This document shows, piece after piece, positions 24,818 to 37,399 of a DNA stretch of 64,000 nt. Each line of letters begins with the position of its first letter. Within the stretch, counting starts at the first letter, position 1. The notes under the pieces are model-generated. The model was not told where the DNA came from, did no database searches, and saw only the letters and a program-made list of their open reading frames with translations. Both the position numbers and the translations under genes were made by a program. This stretch comes from Neurospora crassa OR74A (lineage: Eukaryota > Ascomycota > Sordariomycetes > Sordariales > Sordariaceae): positions 248,001 to 312,000 of the forward strand of contig NC_026507.1 in assembly GCF_000182925.2 (NCBI RefSeq). Direction: 5' to 3'.

Positions 24818-25628
24818 TCAAGGGTCACGATCACCCGCCCGTCTCGCCTGTCAAGTCAAAAGTCAATAGTCAGCACTGTCAGGCCCGGTTCCATGTCTGA
24901 TCCACATTATGGAGAGGACCTCGAAGCCGTCTCCATCTTTCGGCCTGGGGAAGCTCCACTTACCCTAACAGCTCCCGAACCGCCCAGTTCCTGCAACAAA
25001 CCGTCCTCGAACTCGCGAGGATACGAGACCTTGTCGGGGTACGTGAGCTTGACGCCGTAGCAGAGACCGAGGAAGGCAACGATGAAGGCGCCAATCTGGG
25101 CAAGACCTTTGCCGGGAGAGACCCAAGTGTACTCGTATGGCGAAAACATGCCCAGGAGATCGTGGTCTTCGTGCACGGGCTCGCCAAAGTTGCGACGCTC
25201 CTGAGGGTCCCACCACTTGGCGTAGGGATCGCGAAACTGGCGCTTGATGCGTGGAGGGTTGATGTAGCCGCCGTTCTGCGCACAACCAGTCCGTCAGCTA
25301 TGTACCGTGTGCTTCCTCTGTCTCATTTGACAGCCTCCTTATTCCACTGACTGCCTGTTGTCATACCATTTCGGGGTCCTCAGCATCGGTGAGTTGAGGA
25401 TAATCGGAGTCGGGGTACTTTTCTTCCATGAGGCCGCCCCGGCCGGTAAGTTGGTCGGGCAAGAAGGTACGGCGCTGTTGGACAATGGGGGATCGGTTCG
25501 CGGCGAGCGCAACGAGGCGGGCGGGCGATGCCCGTACAATTCGGCGGGACAGCATCTGGGTAGGTTTAGTTGTTAGTCGGTGTTGTTGTGAATTGGGTGC
25601 TGTTAAGCGGCGCATGGGTACTTACCAT
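24818..25628 (-). CDS. Complex I accessory subunit, NDUFB8-like
   Basis: This encodes a subunit of mitochondrial NADH:ubiquinone oxidoreductase, membrane arm. Exons are 25628-25626 (ATG only), 25555-25367, 25275-24964 and 24847-24818, giving 177 residues; starting at the second ATG (25555) gives 176. An Arg-rich mitochondrial presequence (LSRRIVRASPARLVALAANR) leads into GGYINPPRIKRQFRDPYAKW, WWDPQERRNFGEPVHEDHD and FSPYEYTWVSPGKGLAQIG. These match the NDUFB8/ASHI family pattern. One membrane helix (IGAFIVAFLGLCYGVKL) and YPDKVSYPREF follow. The C-terminus GGSGAVRARRAGDRDP is made by a 116-bp intron. The oddity is a perfect GTAAGT donor directly after the first ATG, so the start codon may be isolated on its own exon. 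Family is certain from motifs; the start is less so. Confidence 0.92.
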
Positions 25629-26142
25629 GGCTTATGAGGGCCGCAATGCAGTCGTGATGCCGAGTTCGAATTGGTTCAGTTTAGTTTACGATTTGGGATC
25701 TTGACGTTGACGACAGACCAGACACCCACTCCCGGTCACTGCAGGCGCAACTCGTTCGGCCTGCTCAGTCCAAGATGGTCTGTGCACAGAGCTTATGGAG
25801 CTGCTGATTGGCTTAGGTAGTTGCAAGGATAGGTTGGATCCATGGGCCAACCTCAGAAGAAGGAGAAGATGACCCGAGGAATGGCTGGCCGCCCCGCATC
25901 CATCAGAAGTCTCTTTGCTGCTTTAGGCTGGAGTTGAGTTGCACTAACAATTTCACAATGTCTCGCCCAGCCCAGTGAGCTCCCTCGCTCGGTCGCTCCA
26001 GTCCCCTTCCCGTCCGTCGTCAGCATGGACATCACAGCTGCCCACTCCCGTCACCAGGCACTGAGCCACTCTCAAACGCGTTGTGCACAGACCTCCCGAT
26101 GGCTCCTGCACCATGTGGATGGAAACACGGCGGCAGCATCAC
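25629..26142. other. Spacer before the nested transposon
   Basis: 514 bp holding the promoter of the complex I gene. Composition is normal up to the TAA target duplication at 26143. No other feature is seen. Confidence 0.5.
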
Positions 26143-26145
26143 TAA

Positions 26146-26190
26146 GGGTGTGATCCGTACAGATTTTTTTGGGTATTTTCACCGGGTGAA
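26146..26190 (+). repeat. Left terminal repeat and TAA duplication
   Basis: 45 bp, matching the right end in reverse complement with one C/T difference in the first 17 bases and a small indel in the T run. TAA lies immediately outside at 26143-26145. Confidence 0.95.
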
Positions 26191-26615
26191 GATACCTGGG
26201 TGAAAAGGTCGTATAGGCTACTTTTTACCGGGTTATAGCCTTGGTATCTAGGCATCTTGGCATTCTGGTGAAAACGCTGGTGAAAATTGTGATTTATATA
26301 CTTTTATAAAATCTATAAGCGTATGGCGATAAATCCACCAGTTAATGGTTCAGACAGCTGCAAATGCCTCTATGGTCGAGAAGGCCGGTTAATGTGTTGA
26401 TTTGTATAGCCATAACCCCCTTCAGATACTGGTGTGACTATAGATCTAGATTATCTATCGGTTGTGGCAAAAGATTAACAATTTCTAATGTCGCTAAGTC
26501 GTATAAAACGGTTAATAAATATTAATCTAGTGTTTGATTTCGTTTATCCTTTTCTATAACCGCTAGTGCTAGTCTCCCAGCCGCCTACTATAACTTTTTA
26601 AAACTCAATTATATA

Positions 26616-27685
26616 TGCCTCCTCCTCTAGTACCTCCTAGTCGTAGTCCTTTACCTAATCGAGTATTGCTAGTACTAATTAAATTAGGCCCTTATTTATT
26701 CAATCCTCTACCCTATTTACCTTTAGTAAGAAGGGTAAAGGTAAGGCTAGTATATTAGAAATTCGATAGGTAGCGGCTCTAGAAGAAATCTTCTTTTAAA
26801 TTTTATTTAAAGCCGTTGCTAGCAGCAGCGTATTGTAGAATAGTTTTAAGGAAAGTACGTATTAATTGGCTATATATTAATTCGCTACGAAGGGATATAC
26901 TTTCACCCTTACGCAAGTTCGTAACAAATATAGGACCCTTAAGACGAAGTAGCGGCTCTAGGACTTTATCTATTCGTAATTGGGGTTCGGTCGCGATAGT
27001 AATACGGGTGCGATTATTGTGCCGCCTAACGTTTGGGATAATCTAATTACTATTAATTTTTTAGATAATATTCATTTGGCTAGGGATTTACTAATAGAGT
27101 AATATCTTATAGGAACACCCGAAGACTTCCCAATTCAGGCACACTATATTCCTCTACCTCGAACTTATAGAGTATATCTTCGAAGGTGACTAAGGTGCAA
27201 TTGGTGTGAACGCGGTTACCCTATCCTAATTATTAGTTAACCCCGCTCTCGAGAATTATAGCGAAGGCGAGGGTGACGAGGAGGATGTAATTGCGCAAAT
27301 CGACGACAATAACAGCGGGGATAATAATAACAATGAAAATCCCTTGCCGGTTCCTTACTACGTACGAGGTATTTAAAAGAGGTTATTAGCCTCCTTTAGT
27401 ATTAATCCGAAGAAGAAGAAGCGGGTGAACTATAACAAGACCGTTCTTAAGGGTATAATAGCAGTCGCAATAGTAATTACGGTTAACAGGAATTTAAAGT
27501 AGCTTACGACTACAATAGGGATCTTTAATAAGGATTAGGACAATCGTATCTCTAAGGATATCGCAAAGGAAGTTTAAAGAAAGTAGGAGGAGTTTAAAAG
27601 GAAGGCTAAACAATTCTATCACTTGAAGCTAGAGAGGAGGAGGCGATACTTTAATAAAATCGAAGAGGAATTAGAAGGAGATTAA
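26616..27685 (+). pseudogene. Myb/SANT-like Harbinger accessory protein, RIP-broken
   Basis: From about 26758 one frame runs to TAA at 27683 with TAG/TAA codons where Gln is expected. It reads FTLTQVRNKYRTLK, then GFGRDSNTGAIIVPPNVWDN, then LLIEQYLIGTPEDF. These match the Myb_DNA-bind_3 pattern (T-x-x-Q-V-x-N-K-Y-x-x-L-K, S-G-F-G-W-D, V-W-D-x-Y-I). An acidic, Asn-rich linker and a charged C-terminal helix (RKAKQFYHLKLERRRRYFNK) follow. In PIF/Harbinger elements this second protein binds DNA and helps the transposase reach the nucleus. A plausible start is ATG at 26616, but a frame change near 26720-26750 separates it from the domain. It lies tail-to-tail with the transposase. It cannot be functional. 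Confidence 0.85.
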
Positions 27686-28338
27686 TAATAATAGGGATAA
27701 TGGTAAAATCTACGAAATCTATACTCTTTGTAAATACGTTGTAATCCACTATATTTCTAATAGTTATTTATTATATCAAACCGTATTAAACTTCGATTAG
27801 CAAGATTAGCGCGCGGGAGCTCCCGCCGACCCCACACTCTTCTTTTTTCCTAGTCTTCACTACAATATAGAAAATCTCAAACTTATTCAAATCTTTCTAT
27901 AAAAAGAATATTAGAATCGTCCAAATTAATTATAAATACTAGCGATTTTATATTATTATTAATAGAAATTTTAAAATAAGGGTAGTAATAAATAAAATAA
28001 TAATTTCTAGTGCGGGTTAGCTAGCGGGAATTAATACCTTAGTATAATGTATCCAGTATAAATACCCCCCCCAAACTCGATTTTAACGAAGTGCTCGATT
28101 TTAGCAAAGTGTTCGATTTCAAATCTGTTTGCCTATCTTTGATAATAATTATTGTAATAATCTATTTTAAGTTAATTCTCCCCTTTATTTAACTCTCCCC
28201 TCTATTCAACTCTCCCCCCTTAACCTTCTTAAAATACGTGTAATAATCCCTCTATATTTGCTTCGCAACCTTCTTACGATACTTATATATCAACCCGTTC
28301 TTTCTACTACGCATCTCCTTCCTATTAAAGTCGGGGAT

Positions 28339-28641
28339 CTACAGTACTACTACCTCCTCCTTAACCTCCTCCTTATCCCCCTTAAAGAATACGAAGGTAT
28401 TATCTTTACTATTGAAGTTAATATCGCTATACTCGAGTATAAAATTGAGGACTACTATGTAAGTATAGACGATAAGGGTATGGGTTTTAATAGGGAAGAT
28501 TAGTCTAGAGGTTAGGATTCTAAAGGTTAGTTTTAATCTGCCAATTACCCTCTTAATAATAACTCTAGTCTGATTGTGCTTCAGATTGTACAACTCCTTA
28601 TATAACACTAGTCTAACGCCCGCCCTCTTCAACTCCTATAA
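28339..28641 (-). pseudogene. Harbinger transposase, C-terminal fragment
   Basis: This frame of about 98 residues contains KELYNLKHNQTRVIIKRVIGRLKLTFRIL followed by PIKTHTLIVYTYIVVLNFI. That matches the end of DDE_Tnp_4-type (Harbinger) transposases: E-L-x-N-L-R-H-x-x-x-R-x-x-I-E-R-x-F-G, then a helix ending in H-N-F-I. The third catalytic acid position (E in I-E-R-x-F-G) reads Lys (IKRVIG), as expected from G-to-A mutation. The fragment begins exactly at the LTR boundary and continues the fragment at 43469-44200. Confidence 0.88.
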
Positions 28642-29184
28642 TGATGTGGGGTGGTTGGTTCTTTTTTCTGTTTTTTCCTTTCTTGCTTTAAAAACTCTTA
28701 CTTTTATATAATGAGTGGAGATATTAGGGCCTTGGTTTATTATATATTGGGGAGTAGATCTATTGCATTGGTCGGTTAGGACCTTAGGAATGTATTAAGT
28801 AAGGAAGAGGATATAAGGAGGAGATTCCGAATTGAGAATAGGCAAAAAGAGAGGTACTTTTAATTAGATAATACTTTTTCCTTATAAATAGACTAAAAAG
28901 TTCCACTCCTAAACTATAGAATTACTACTGAACGCTTTCGTAATAATAAGCCTAGTAACCCTCTTATAAAAAAAATTAATTTCTAAAGTCGCCCGTTAAT
29001 CTAAAGCTAATAAGAAGGGTCTTATCCTTCTTATTAGTCTTTAACGGTAATTAATAAGTTATAACTTTATTATTCTATCTCAGTTCCTAAGGACGAAGGC
29101 TATATTCAACTTCAGATCTACTCTCCGCTATATTTAGGTATAGTAGGGTGCTTTTTATATTAGTGTGGTTTTTGCTCTATTTTA
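28642..29184 (+). repeat. 5' LTR
   Basis: 543 bp, beginning TGATGTGGGG and ending CTATTTTA (the terminal CA is apparently mutated to TA). It aligns end to end with 42926-43468 at equal length. Confidence 0.93.
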
Positions 29185-29699
29185 AATAGTAATAAGGATG
29201 AGATTGAGTTTTAAACTCCTAATTAAATTGGTTGATACGAACTTACGAAGCTCCTAGAAAGGATTTCTTAATAATATAGAAGTTGTTTTTAAGAACCTTA
29301 GAATACTAATTCGAGTGCTAGGAATTGAGTAGTGAAGGGTTAGTTAATTCTTCTAGTAAAGGAGCTTCTTATTCGATTTAATAGAGACTTTAATTCTGGA
29401 TATATTTAGATTTCCGCTTTATTAACTAATTTATAATTTGCCGGTAATAGACTATAGATACTTTAAATAATTATATTTATAAAATTAGGATAGAAACCCT
29501 TTATTTTACGATTTTAGGATTAATTATAATAAAGAAAGAAGATAAAATTAAATTAGAAAGACCCCGAGTAGTACTTAGGAAGAAAGATTAGATAAAGAAC
29601 GATAATTAAGAAGAAGGTCGGTATAAATCTACCCCTTACTAAATAATATTCAGTATTTAAATATTTATATACTATATATAGAATTAGTACTTCGAATTG

Positions 29700-32550
29700 C
29701 CAAAGTTACTATAGGACTAATAGTTATATTATTCCGTTCCTTATTTAGCGTTTTTAGAGTAATATAAGTAACGTTTTATAAAGTTAGTAAAGTAGGCGAA
29801 GAGGTAGTATTAGTAATTTTAATTCGCTAATTATACTATTCGCTAAACCTTTGGATACTAATATTTATATAAGACTTTAAAGATTAGTTATTATAGTTAC
29901 TAAGGTACTTATATAGAGAAGAAAGAATTGAAAAGGAATACTAAATTAGCTTTTTACTAAATAAGAAGAAAAAGAGTATTACTTTTTAATATTAGTATTA
30001 TAAACTATTAAATTATTATTAAGATCCTTATAAATTTCAACTATCTATTATATTTAACGTTAGTAGTACTACTATTAATAAAACTCCCTCGACCGATATT
30101 CCTATTCGTCCGGGTAAAATATCTCTTAACGTTATTACTATCCTCTTTACAAATAATACTACTTTTATTCGAGAAATTCTCCTAAAGAAAAAATTCAATA
30201 GAAAAAGAATTTCTAAATATATTGAATTATTTAAGGAAGAAGTTGGTATTTATAAATTTAAAGATAACGAATTTAAAATTAATATTTAACTCTAGTAATA
30301 TAAGAAGGAGTTTAGGGATATTAGTAAAAGTCTTCTTTATAACCTCTAGGCTAAGAATACTACTATTTAGAAGGAGTTTACTAAAAAATTTAAAATTATT
30401 TATAGAATAAAGGATCCTAAATAGATAGATAGTATATTTATTACCCTAAAGAAATTTTATATTAAGTACGTTCCTTATTAAATAGAAAAAATCGTTAATA
30501 CTATTCTTACTTATTTAATACTATTTATTTATTAAAAGGCGTAGGATTGGAATAGTACTAATTATAATATTATTAAGAATTTTTATAGGAAGTTATATAT
30601 TAATATTAAATATATAATTATTACCTTTTTATAAAAATTGAAAGAGGAATTCTATATTATAGAGTGGGTTGAATTTTCTTAGTCTTTAAATAAATTTGTA
30701 GCGGAATAATTTAATAATATTAATTTTAATACTTCGTTGGATATTAATAATAGTAGTAAAGAAGAGATGTCTATTAAGAAATGTAAGTATAAAGTTAAAT
30801 ATATAATTAATTTGGATAATTCTTTAGAATTTTTTAAAGAAGAAATTATAATTAAGGTCCTTATTAAGAAAATTATTATAAAGGTATAAATTCCTACTAA
30901 GGTTGCCCTAATTCTTAATAAGAAAACTATAGATAATTTAGTTAATTGTATAGAGTAATTAATAATTGCCTGAAGTATTGCTTTTATTCCCTAAATCTAA
31001 TAATAAATCCCCTTCCTTTAATAATCCGCTCTTTACTAATTTATTTAATTTATAAACCTTTAAATTAATATTATTTAAATTAATACCCTTTATAGAAGGA
31101 GTAGGGGTGGATAAAGTACGAAAGGAGATAATAGGGGAAGGTATTGGCAATAATACTATTAATATAGTTAATTCGATTATTATATTTAGGAGTATAAGTA
31201 GAAGAAGGTCGATTGTGATTATAGTATTATTAATTAGAAGCCCGCTAATCGAAATAGGAGTACGAATATTATAGTATTTATAAATTCTAAGATAGATTAT
31301 AATAATAAGGTCCTTAGGGATATATATTCTTAAGTATTTAATTTGGGCCGATTGGGGGATATAATCCGCTCCCTTATAATTTTGGCTATTAATTACCCTA
31401 ACTACTAGAAGTTTAAGAAATAGGAATTTAAAGTTTAATAATAGTGTAACCTGTAGAACGTACTATTTATCCTAATCTTTAATTTATTTTAAAATTTTAA
31501 ATAGGCTAAATAATATTAAAATTAAATTTAAATTAAAAATAGTTCCTCCGTTATCGTTATTAATTATATTTCGATAGAGGCGTTTAAGGAATTATACAAA
31601 ATATCTTCTTTTACCTAGGAATAAGTAGTTTAGATTTATATAATCGTTGCTAATCCCGACTAAATTACTAAATTAAAAAGGTTCTCTAAAATAAATATAG
31701 ACTAAGAAGAGATCTATACTACTTCCTAGAATATTATAGTAGTAGCCGGCGAATTTAAAAGGCCTAGGATTAATAATACGGTATTAAATTCTATAATTAC
31801 CCCTCCTTTTACTTTAATCCTTCGTCCGTTTACTACGGAAATATTTAAGTTTGTCCCTAAGTAGCTTAGGATTACTTTAGATAATGAAGTTCGAATACGC
31901 TTATTTACCCCTACTAATAAAGCGTTAAAATTATAACCTAAGAAGGTTTTATTTATATAAAAGGAGGAAGGGCTAAATTAAGTATATATAAAGGATATCC
32001 GGGCTCGAAATAATATTTTAAATATAAAAGAAATATACCTTATAGCCGCTAAATTTATAAATACTAAAGTTATTATTACTATTAAAAATATTATCCGAAA
32101 TAACCCTACTAATACCCTAACTATTTATAATTAAGTTAAATAATTCTCCGGGGTACTTTATAACAAGGATAGGATTTCTACTACGTAATTTAAATATTAT
32201 AATAGTACAATTCCTAATAATAATTCGGAAATTAATAAGTTCGTTCTTATTAGGTTTAATAAGGCGTAAGTTTACTTTATATTTATAGAAAAATAAAAAT
32301 TTAGGATAAATATATTAATAAATTTAATTAAAGTCGTTTTAAAGAGCGATAGCCCTATATTTGCCTAACTATCTTTAGAAGATAATATTTTCTTTCTATT
32401 TAATTAGCGAAATATTAGGGATTGGAGAAAGAGTAGATTTATACTATTATACATTGTCTCTCTTTGGAATACCCTAATTCTCGCTATAAATTAAATGAAA
32501 TTTGTTAATAAATCTCCCCTTATAAAGGGTAATACTATACGTTTCGCCCT
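29700..32550 (+). pseudogene. gag-like region of the gypsy element
   Basis: Plus-strand frames, interrupted by TAG/TAA, read Lys/Asn/Ile-rich protein between the 5' LTR leader and the protease. No zinc knuckle or capsid motif survives that I can identify with confidence. The call rests on position before the pol motifs. Confidence 0.5.
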
Positions 32551-32559
32551 TTTACTTAT

Positions 32560-35500
32560 ATTTTATATATTAATTAAATTCTAAGGAAGAAAGAAAGTAG
32601 CTACCCTATTGGATATAAGTATTAAATATAATACTATTTATAAGGTATTAGTAGATTTATTAGGACTTTAGAGTATTGCTATAGAAATTTCTAATATTAA
32701 TAATAATAGAGGAAGGAAGGGATTTTTTAGTAAAATTTATAAAAAAGTTTAATTATTCGATAAGGGACGGGAAGTTTATTTCTTTATTATAGAGTAAACC
32801 CTACTAAATTATAATATTATTTTAGGGTTACCGTTCTTTTAAAACGTTAAAGTCTATATAAAGTATAAAAAAGGTAGAAGGAATTATACAGTTATAACGT
32901 TCGATAGAGTAGTAATTTATACTATTTTAATTATTAATTTAGAAATTCTTAGGGGGAGGTAAGGCAATAGGTAGAGGGTTTAATTCCCTTACTATTATAG
33001 TAATTTCGTATATTAAAGGGTAAGGAGGTAGGTTTAATGAGAATTATATAGAGGAGGCCGCCTTATTAATAGATTAAGGATAATTATTAGAGGATATTTT
33101 AAAGGAAGATAATAAGTAAATTACCCCCTTTAGTAATAAAATAGTAAAGGATTTAGTAATTTTCCTAGAGAAGGAATAGACGTTCTTAATCGGCCTACAA
33201 GGTTTAAATATCTCTCGGTAGGCTCGTTGTCGTTAGAAAAAATTTATTTTAAAGTTAATAAGAATTATTAAGTAAAATTTCCTACTAATAGTATATATAC
33301 CCGCGCTAAATAAGTATAGGAAGGTTTAAGAGAAGTTGGAGGGTATTAAAGGAAGATTAAAATATATAATTATATAAATTAATATAATATATAAACGAAT
33401 AGTATAGAAAGTAAACCTAATTAATAATATTATATTAAATAGGTTAAAACTTAGAAGAGACCCTAATTAAAAGGAAAAGAAGTTAGTAGTAGTAAAGGAG
33501 CGGATTACTTCTATATTTAAAAATTGTAATTTAGAATAGGATTATTATATAGTATTAAAGTTTATAGAATTAGTTTGAGGGTTATATTTAATAAAAGAAT
33601 AATTCTAAGCCTTACTAAAAACGGTTTAGGATATTTTAAATAAAGGAGAAATTAAGCTATTTATTTATATCCTCTTTAATAGGGAGTAAACTTTGGCTTA
33701 GGATTTTATTAAATATAGAAAGTTAAATTCTAATATTATTCTATTTTAGGAAATCTGTATTATCCTTTACTCTACTTAGTAGATAAAAGTTATTTTAATT
33801 CCGAAAGCCCTCTATAATAAGGTATATAATTTATTAAAAGATTAAATTAAGAAGGGGATTTTAGAAGAAAATTATATAGTATATAGGAATAATTAGTTTT
33901 TAATTATAAAGAAAGATAGCAGTTTACGTTTTATTAATAATACTTAGCGGATTAATAGGATAATCCTCTAAAATACTAACCCGCCCCTAAGTTATAAAGA
34001 GTTTAATAAAGTATTTAAAGGTTATAAAATAATATCCCTATTAAATCTTTTTTCGGGGTACAATTAAATCCCCTTCAACGAAGCTAATTATAACTTTACT
34101 ACCTTTTTAACCCCTATCGGTTATTTCTAAATAATTATTCTACTATAAGGAGGTACAAATTCTATTATACAATTTATAAGAATAATAATAAGAATATTAT
34201 ACGATTTAATTCCTAATGTTTATTAACCTTATTTTAATAATATTTATATTAAAGGACTCTAAAACGATTATAGCAAGGAGTAGATTAATACTAAAGGGAT
34301 TAGGAGGTATATATTAAAATACTTTATAAATATTAATAAGGTACTTATTAATATAGAGTTAGTAGGAAGAATAATTACGGCCGTAAAATTCTAGTAGTAT
34401 TAAAGGGAAGTAGTATTAGTAGGGTATTTATATATATTAAATAGAAGAGCGCTAATTATAAATAAGGTTATAAAAATTAATAAGTAAATTTACTATAAAT
34501 ATTAAGTTAATAAGAAAAGAAAGGAGTTAAAATAAATCCGTACCTTCTTAAATATTATAGGGTATTATAGAATTTAAATTAGAAGATTCGGTATTATTAT
34601 AATCCCCCTCTATAACTTAATAAAGAAGGACGTTAAATTCTAGTAGATAGAGAACGAGTAGTTCGCAATAGAGTACTTATAATATATAGTTACTATTATA
34701 CTAATCCTTACTACCTTAGTATATAATAATAATTATTATAGAATAATTTTCCTTATAGTTAATATATTATTAGAAAGTTGGGGAATTATTCTAGAGTAGA
34801 TTGGCCTGGACGGAAAGTAATACTTATATTAATTCGAGAGTAGGATTTGGTCCGGTGCTAAAAAGAGGTACGATGCTATAAAGAGGGAACTTCGGGGCCT
34901 CCTCTATACTTTGAAGCGTTTAAGAAGGTACCTGTTCGGTACTTACTTTGTAATTGAAATTAATATAATAGTTTTAGTCTACTAATTAAATAGTATTGTA
35001 AGCGATATATCCGGCGCGCTATTAATATAGTAGATTGCTTAAATAAAAATCTTTAACTTTAATATTAAATATATTCTAGGGAGTAAAAATATAGTAGTTA
35101 ATAATTTATTTTGTAAACCCCCTAAACCTTCTAACTTCTACGAGTAAATATATAAGGAGGATATTAATAATTTTATAAATATATAAATTTATTCTATTTT
35201 TATTATATATATAGATAACCCTTAGTTAATATTTAAAGGGGAATGGTTTGAGAAGTTAGAAGAGATTATTAAGTACCTATTAATTTATAAAGTCCCTTTA
35301 AGGTTAATAGGAGTTACTATAAGACGCTAATTCTGGATTAATACTATTAAATTTATAGTATATAATAGAATCTTTTAATTACGTTTTATAATTTCGATTT
35401 AGAGCCTAAGACGATTAATTAATAGTTTAAAAGAATACTAGTAGATTATATCCTATTATTATAATAAGGTAGGATATAGAGGTTGAGAAGGGATGTATTG

Positions 35501-36600
35501 CTATATTACGGAGTATTATTATTAGAAAGGAATATATATTTAAGTAAAGGAATTAATTTATTTATACCTTAATTATTAAATATTTAATTCCAAACAGTTC
35601 GAAGATAGTTATTAGTAGATTTATTCGAATTCTCACCCTTTTAGAAAATAGTTATTAAATATTTAATACTTCCTAAATATAAATAGTAAGAGAATTCCTT
35701 TATTAAAAGTTAAGGATAATTTAATAAATTATATTAAAGCTACTCTATTCCTTATAGTTTTATTAAATAAAATAAAGGATTTTTTTAAATTTCTATTCCT
35801 AAAATAGGGATACCCTCTAATAATTTTAGTTAATAGTAGTATAGAGTTCTAAAAGGTTATTATTAAATACTTACTTTAATTAAAGATCTTTAGGGAGTTT
35901 ATCGCGCTTTATAATTCGCAAACTAATAATATAAATAAATAAGGATATACTATAATTACTTCTTTACTTATAAAAATAATTAAAGGGAATAATATTAATT
36001 AGAAAAAATATTTACCTTACATCCTCTTTATAGACCGGACTATTATTAAAGGAAATTATAAATATACTCCCTTTTAGCTAATATATAGTTACAATCCAGT
36101 ATTACTAATTAAATTTAATTTACCCTCTTAGCGAATTATTAATTAGAAGAATAACGATAGGGTAATAATTAGGGAGGAGCTAATTAGTATAATTGCTTAA
36201 ATGTATAAGGATTTTAAATATAGATTTATATAGGCTATAGAAAAAATTATAGTAATAAGGGAAGTAGTAATTAATTATTGCAATAAATAAGACTAGCGGA
36301 AAATGCGATTTGAAAATACCTAAATTAAAGTTAGCGATTTAGTTTTAAAGTATAATAGTATTAGAAGGATTAATATAAATTTAATAAAGAAACTTTCGTA
36401 CTAATAGTAAAGCCCCTATAGAGTATACCGGATCTCTAACTTAAGGAGCGTATATTATATTAATATTCTAGATAGAATATAGTTTAATAAATTTATAAGT
36501 ACTAGGAGGATTAAGAAGTTTGTAATTAGGGATAGAGTAATGTTGGACGTTAAGAATCTAAGTACAATACTTAAAGAGGAATAGATTTTACTTGAGGATA
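32560..36600 (+). pseudogene. pol remnant: protease, RT, RNase H, integrase
   Basis: Protease: VATLLDISIKYNTIYKVLVD at about 32600-32660, where the family has L-L-D-[ST]-G-A. Reverse transcriptase at about 33540-34560: LRFINNTQRINRI, SLLNLFSGYN, TPIGYF and YFNNIYIKG. The two catalytic Asp codons of the Y-x-D-D box read Asn-Asn at 34236-34241. GIRRYILKY follows, typical of fungal gypsy RT. RNase H at about 34750-35110: AIKRELRGLLYTLKRLRRYL and KYIPGSKNIVVNNLFCKPP. Integrase at about 35430-36540: an H-C zinc region (CYITERYYWKGIY, TCLNCQIFN) and later core segments. All stops are TAG or TAA, fitting RIP. Domain order PR-RT-RH-INT places it in Ty3/gypsy. Confidence 0.88.
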
Positions 36601-37399
36601 GAGGAAGTTAAAGAGATCTTAAACCAGTTAATAACGGATTATTTATAGAGGAAACTTTAGGCCGAGTATTATAATACGAATTTAGAAAAGGTATAGCTAT
36701 AGAAAAAAAGAAGACGAAGTAGAATACCTTTAAGAATAGGATACGGAAAGATCTAGCTCGGATAAGGATTGAAGTTACAATCCCTAAGGGGCGACCCCTA
36801 AGGATATAAATAAATTCTAAGAATTAATTTGACGCTCCGCTTATGTACTCTAAGGATAGGTAAATTTATATATATACTTAATAATTAATAACCGATATAC
36901 TATAATAAAAATCGAAATAATAATACAATTCCCTTTCTTAACCTTTTTTTTTTTATTTATCTTTCCTTATATTATTTTTCCTTGTAAATTTATACTTTAT
37001 ATATTTATAATAATATTTCTTTTATTTTTAGAATATTTTAATATTTTTATTTTTCTATTTTCTAACGAAGGGAAATCCCTATTAATTTTATAATATAAAG
37101 GATATAGGATTAAGCTAACTCTAATATAATAGTACTACGTAGTAATAATATAGAAATAGGTATAGAGCGGATTTATACTATATAATTGAGGAATTAGTAA
37201 TTTAGAAAATATATAATTATTGTATTTTATTACTATTCTATTTAATTTTTTAGCGAAAGTAGTAAATTGGACCCTTACTATTTTCGAAGGGAAGATTAAA
37301 TATTATAAGTATATTAAAGAATAAGGGAAAATCCTAATCTAAATACAATATAGTAAAATATCCGCCCCCCCCCTCTATTTTTTCTATTTGGGAACTTTT

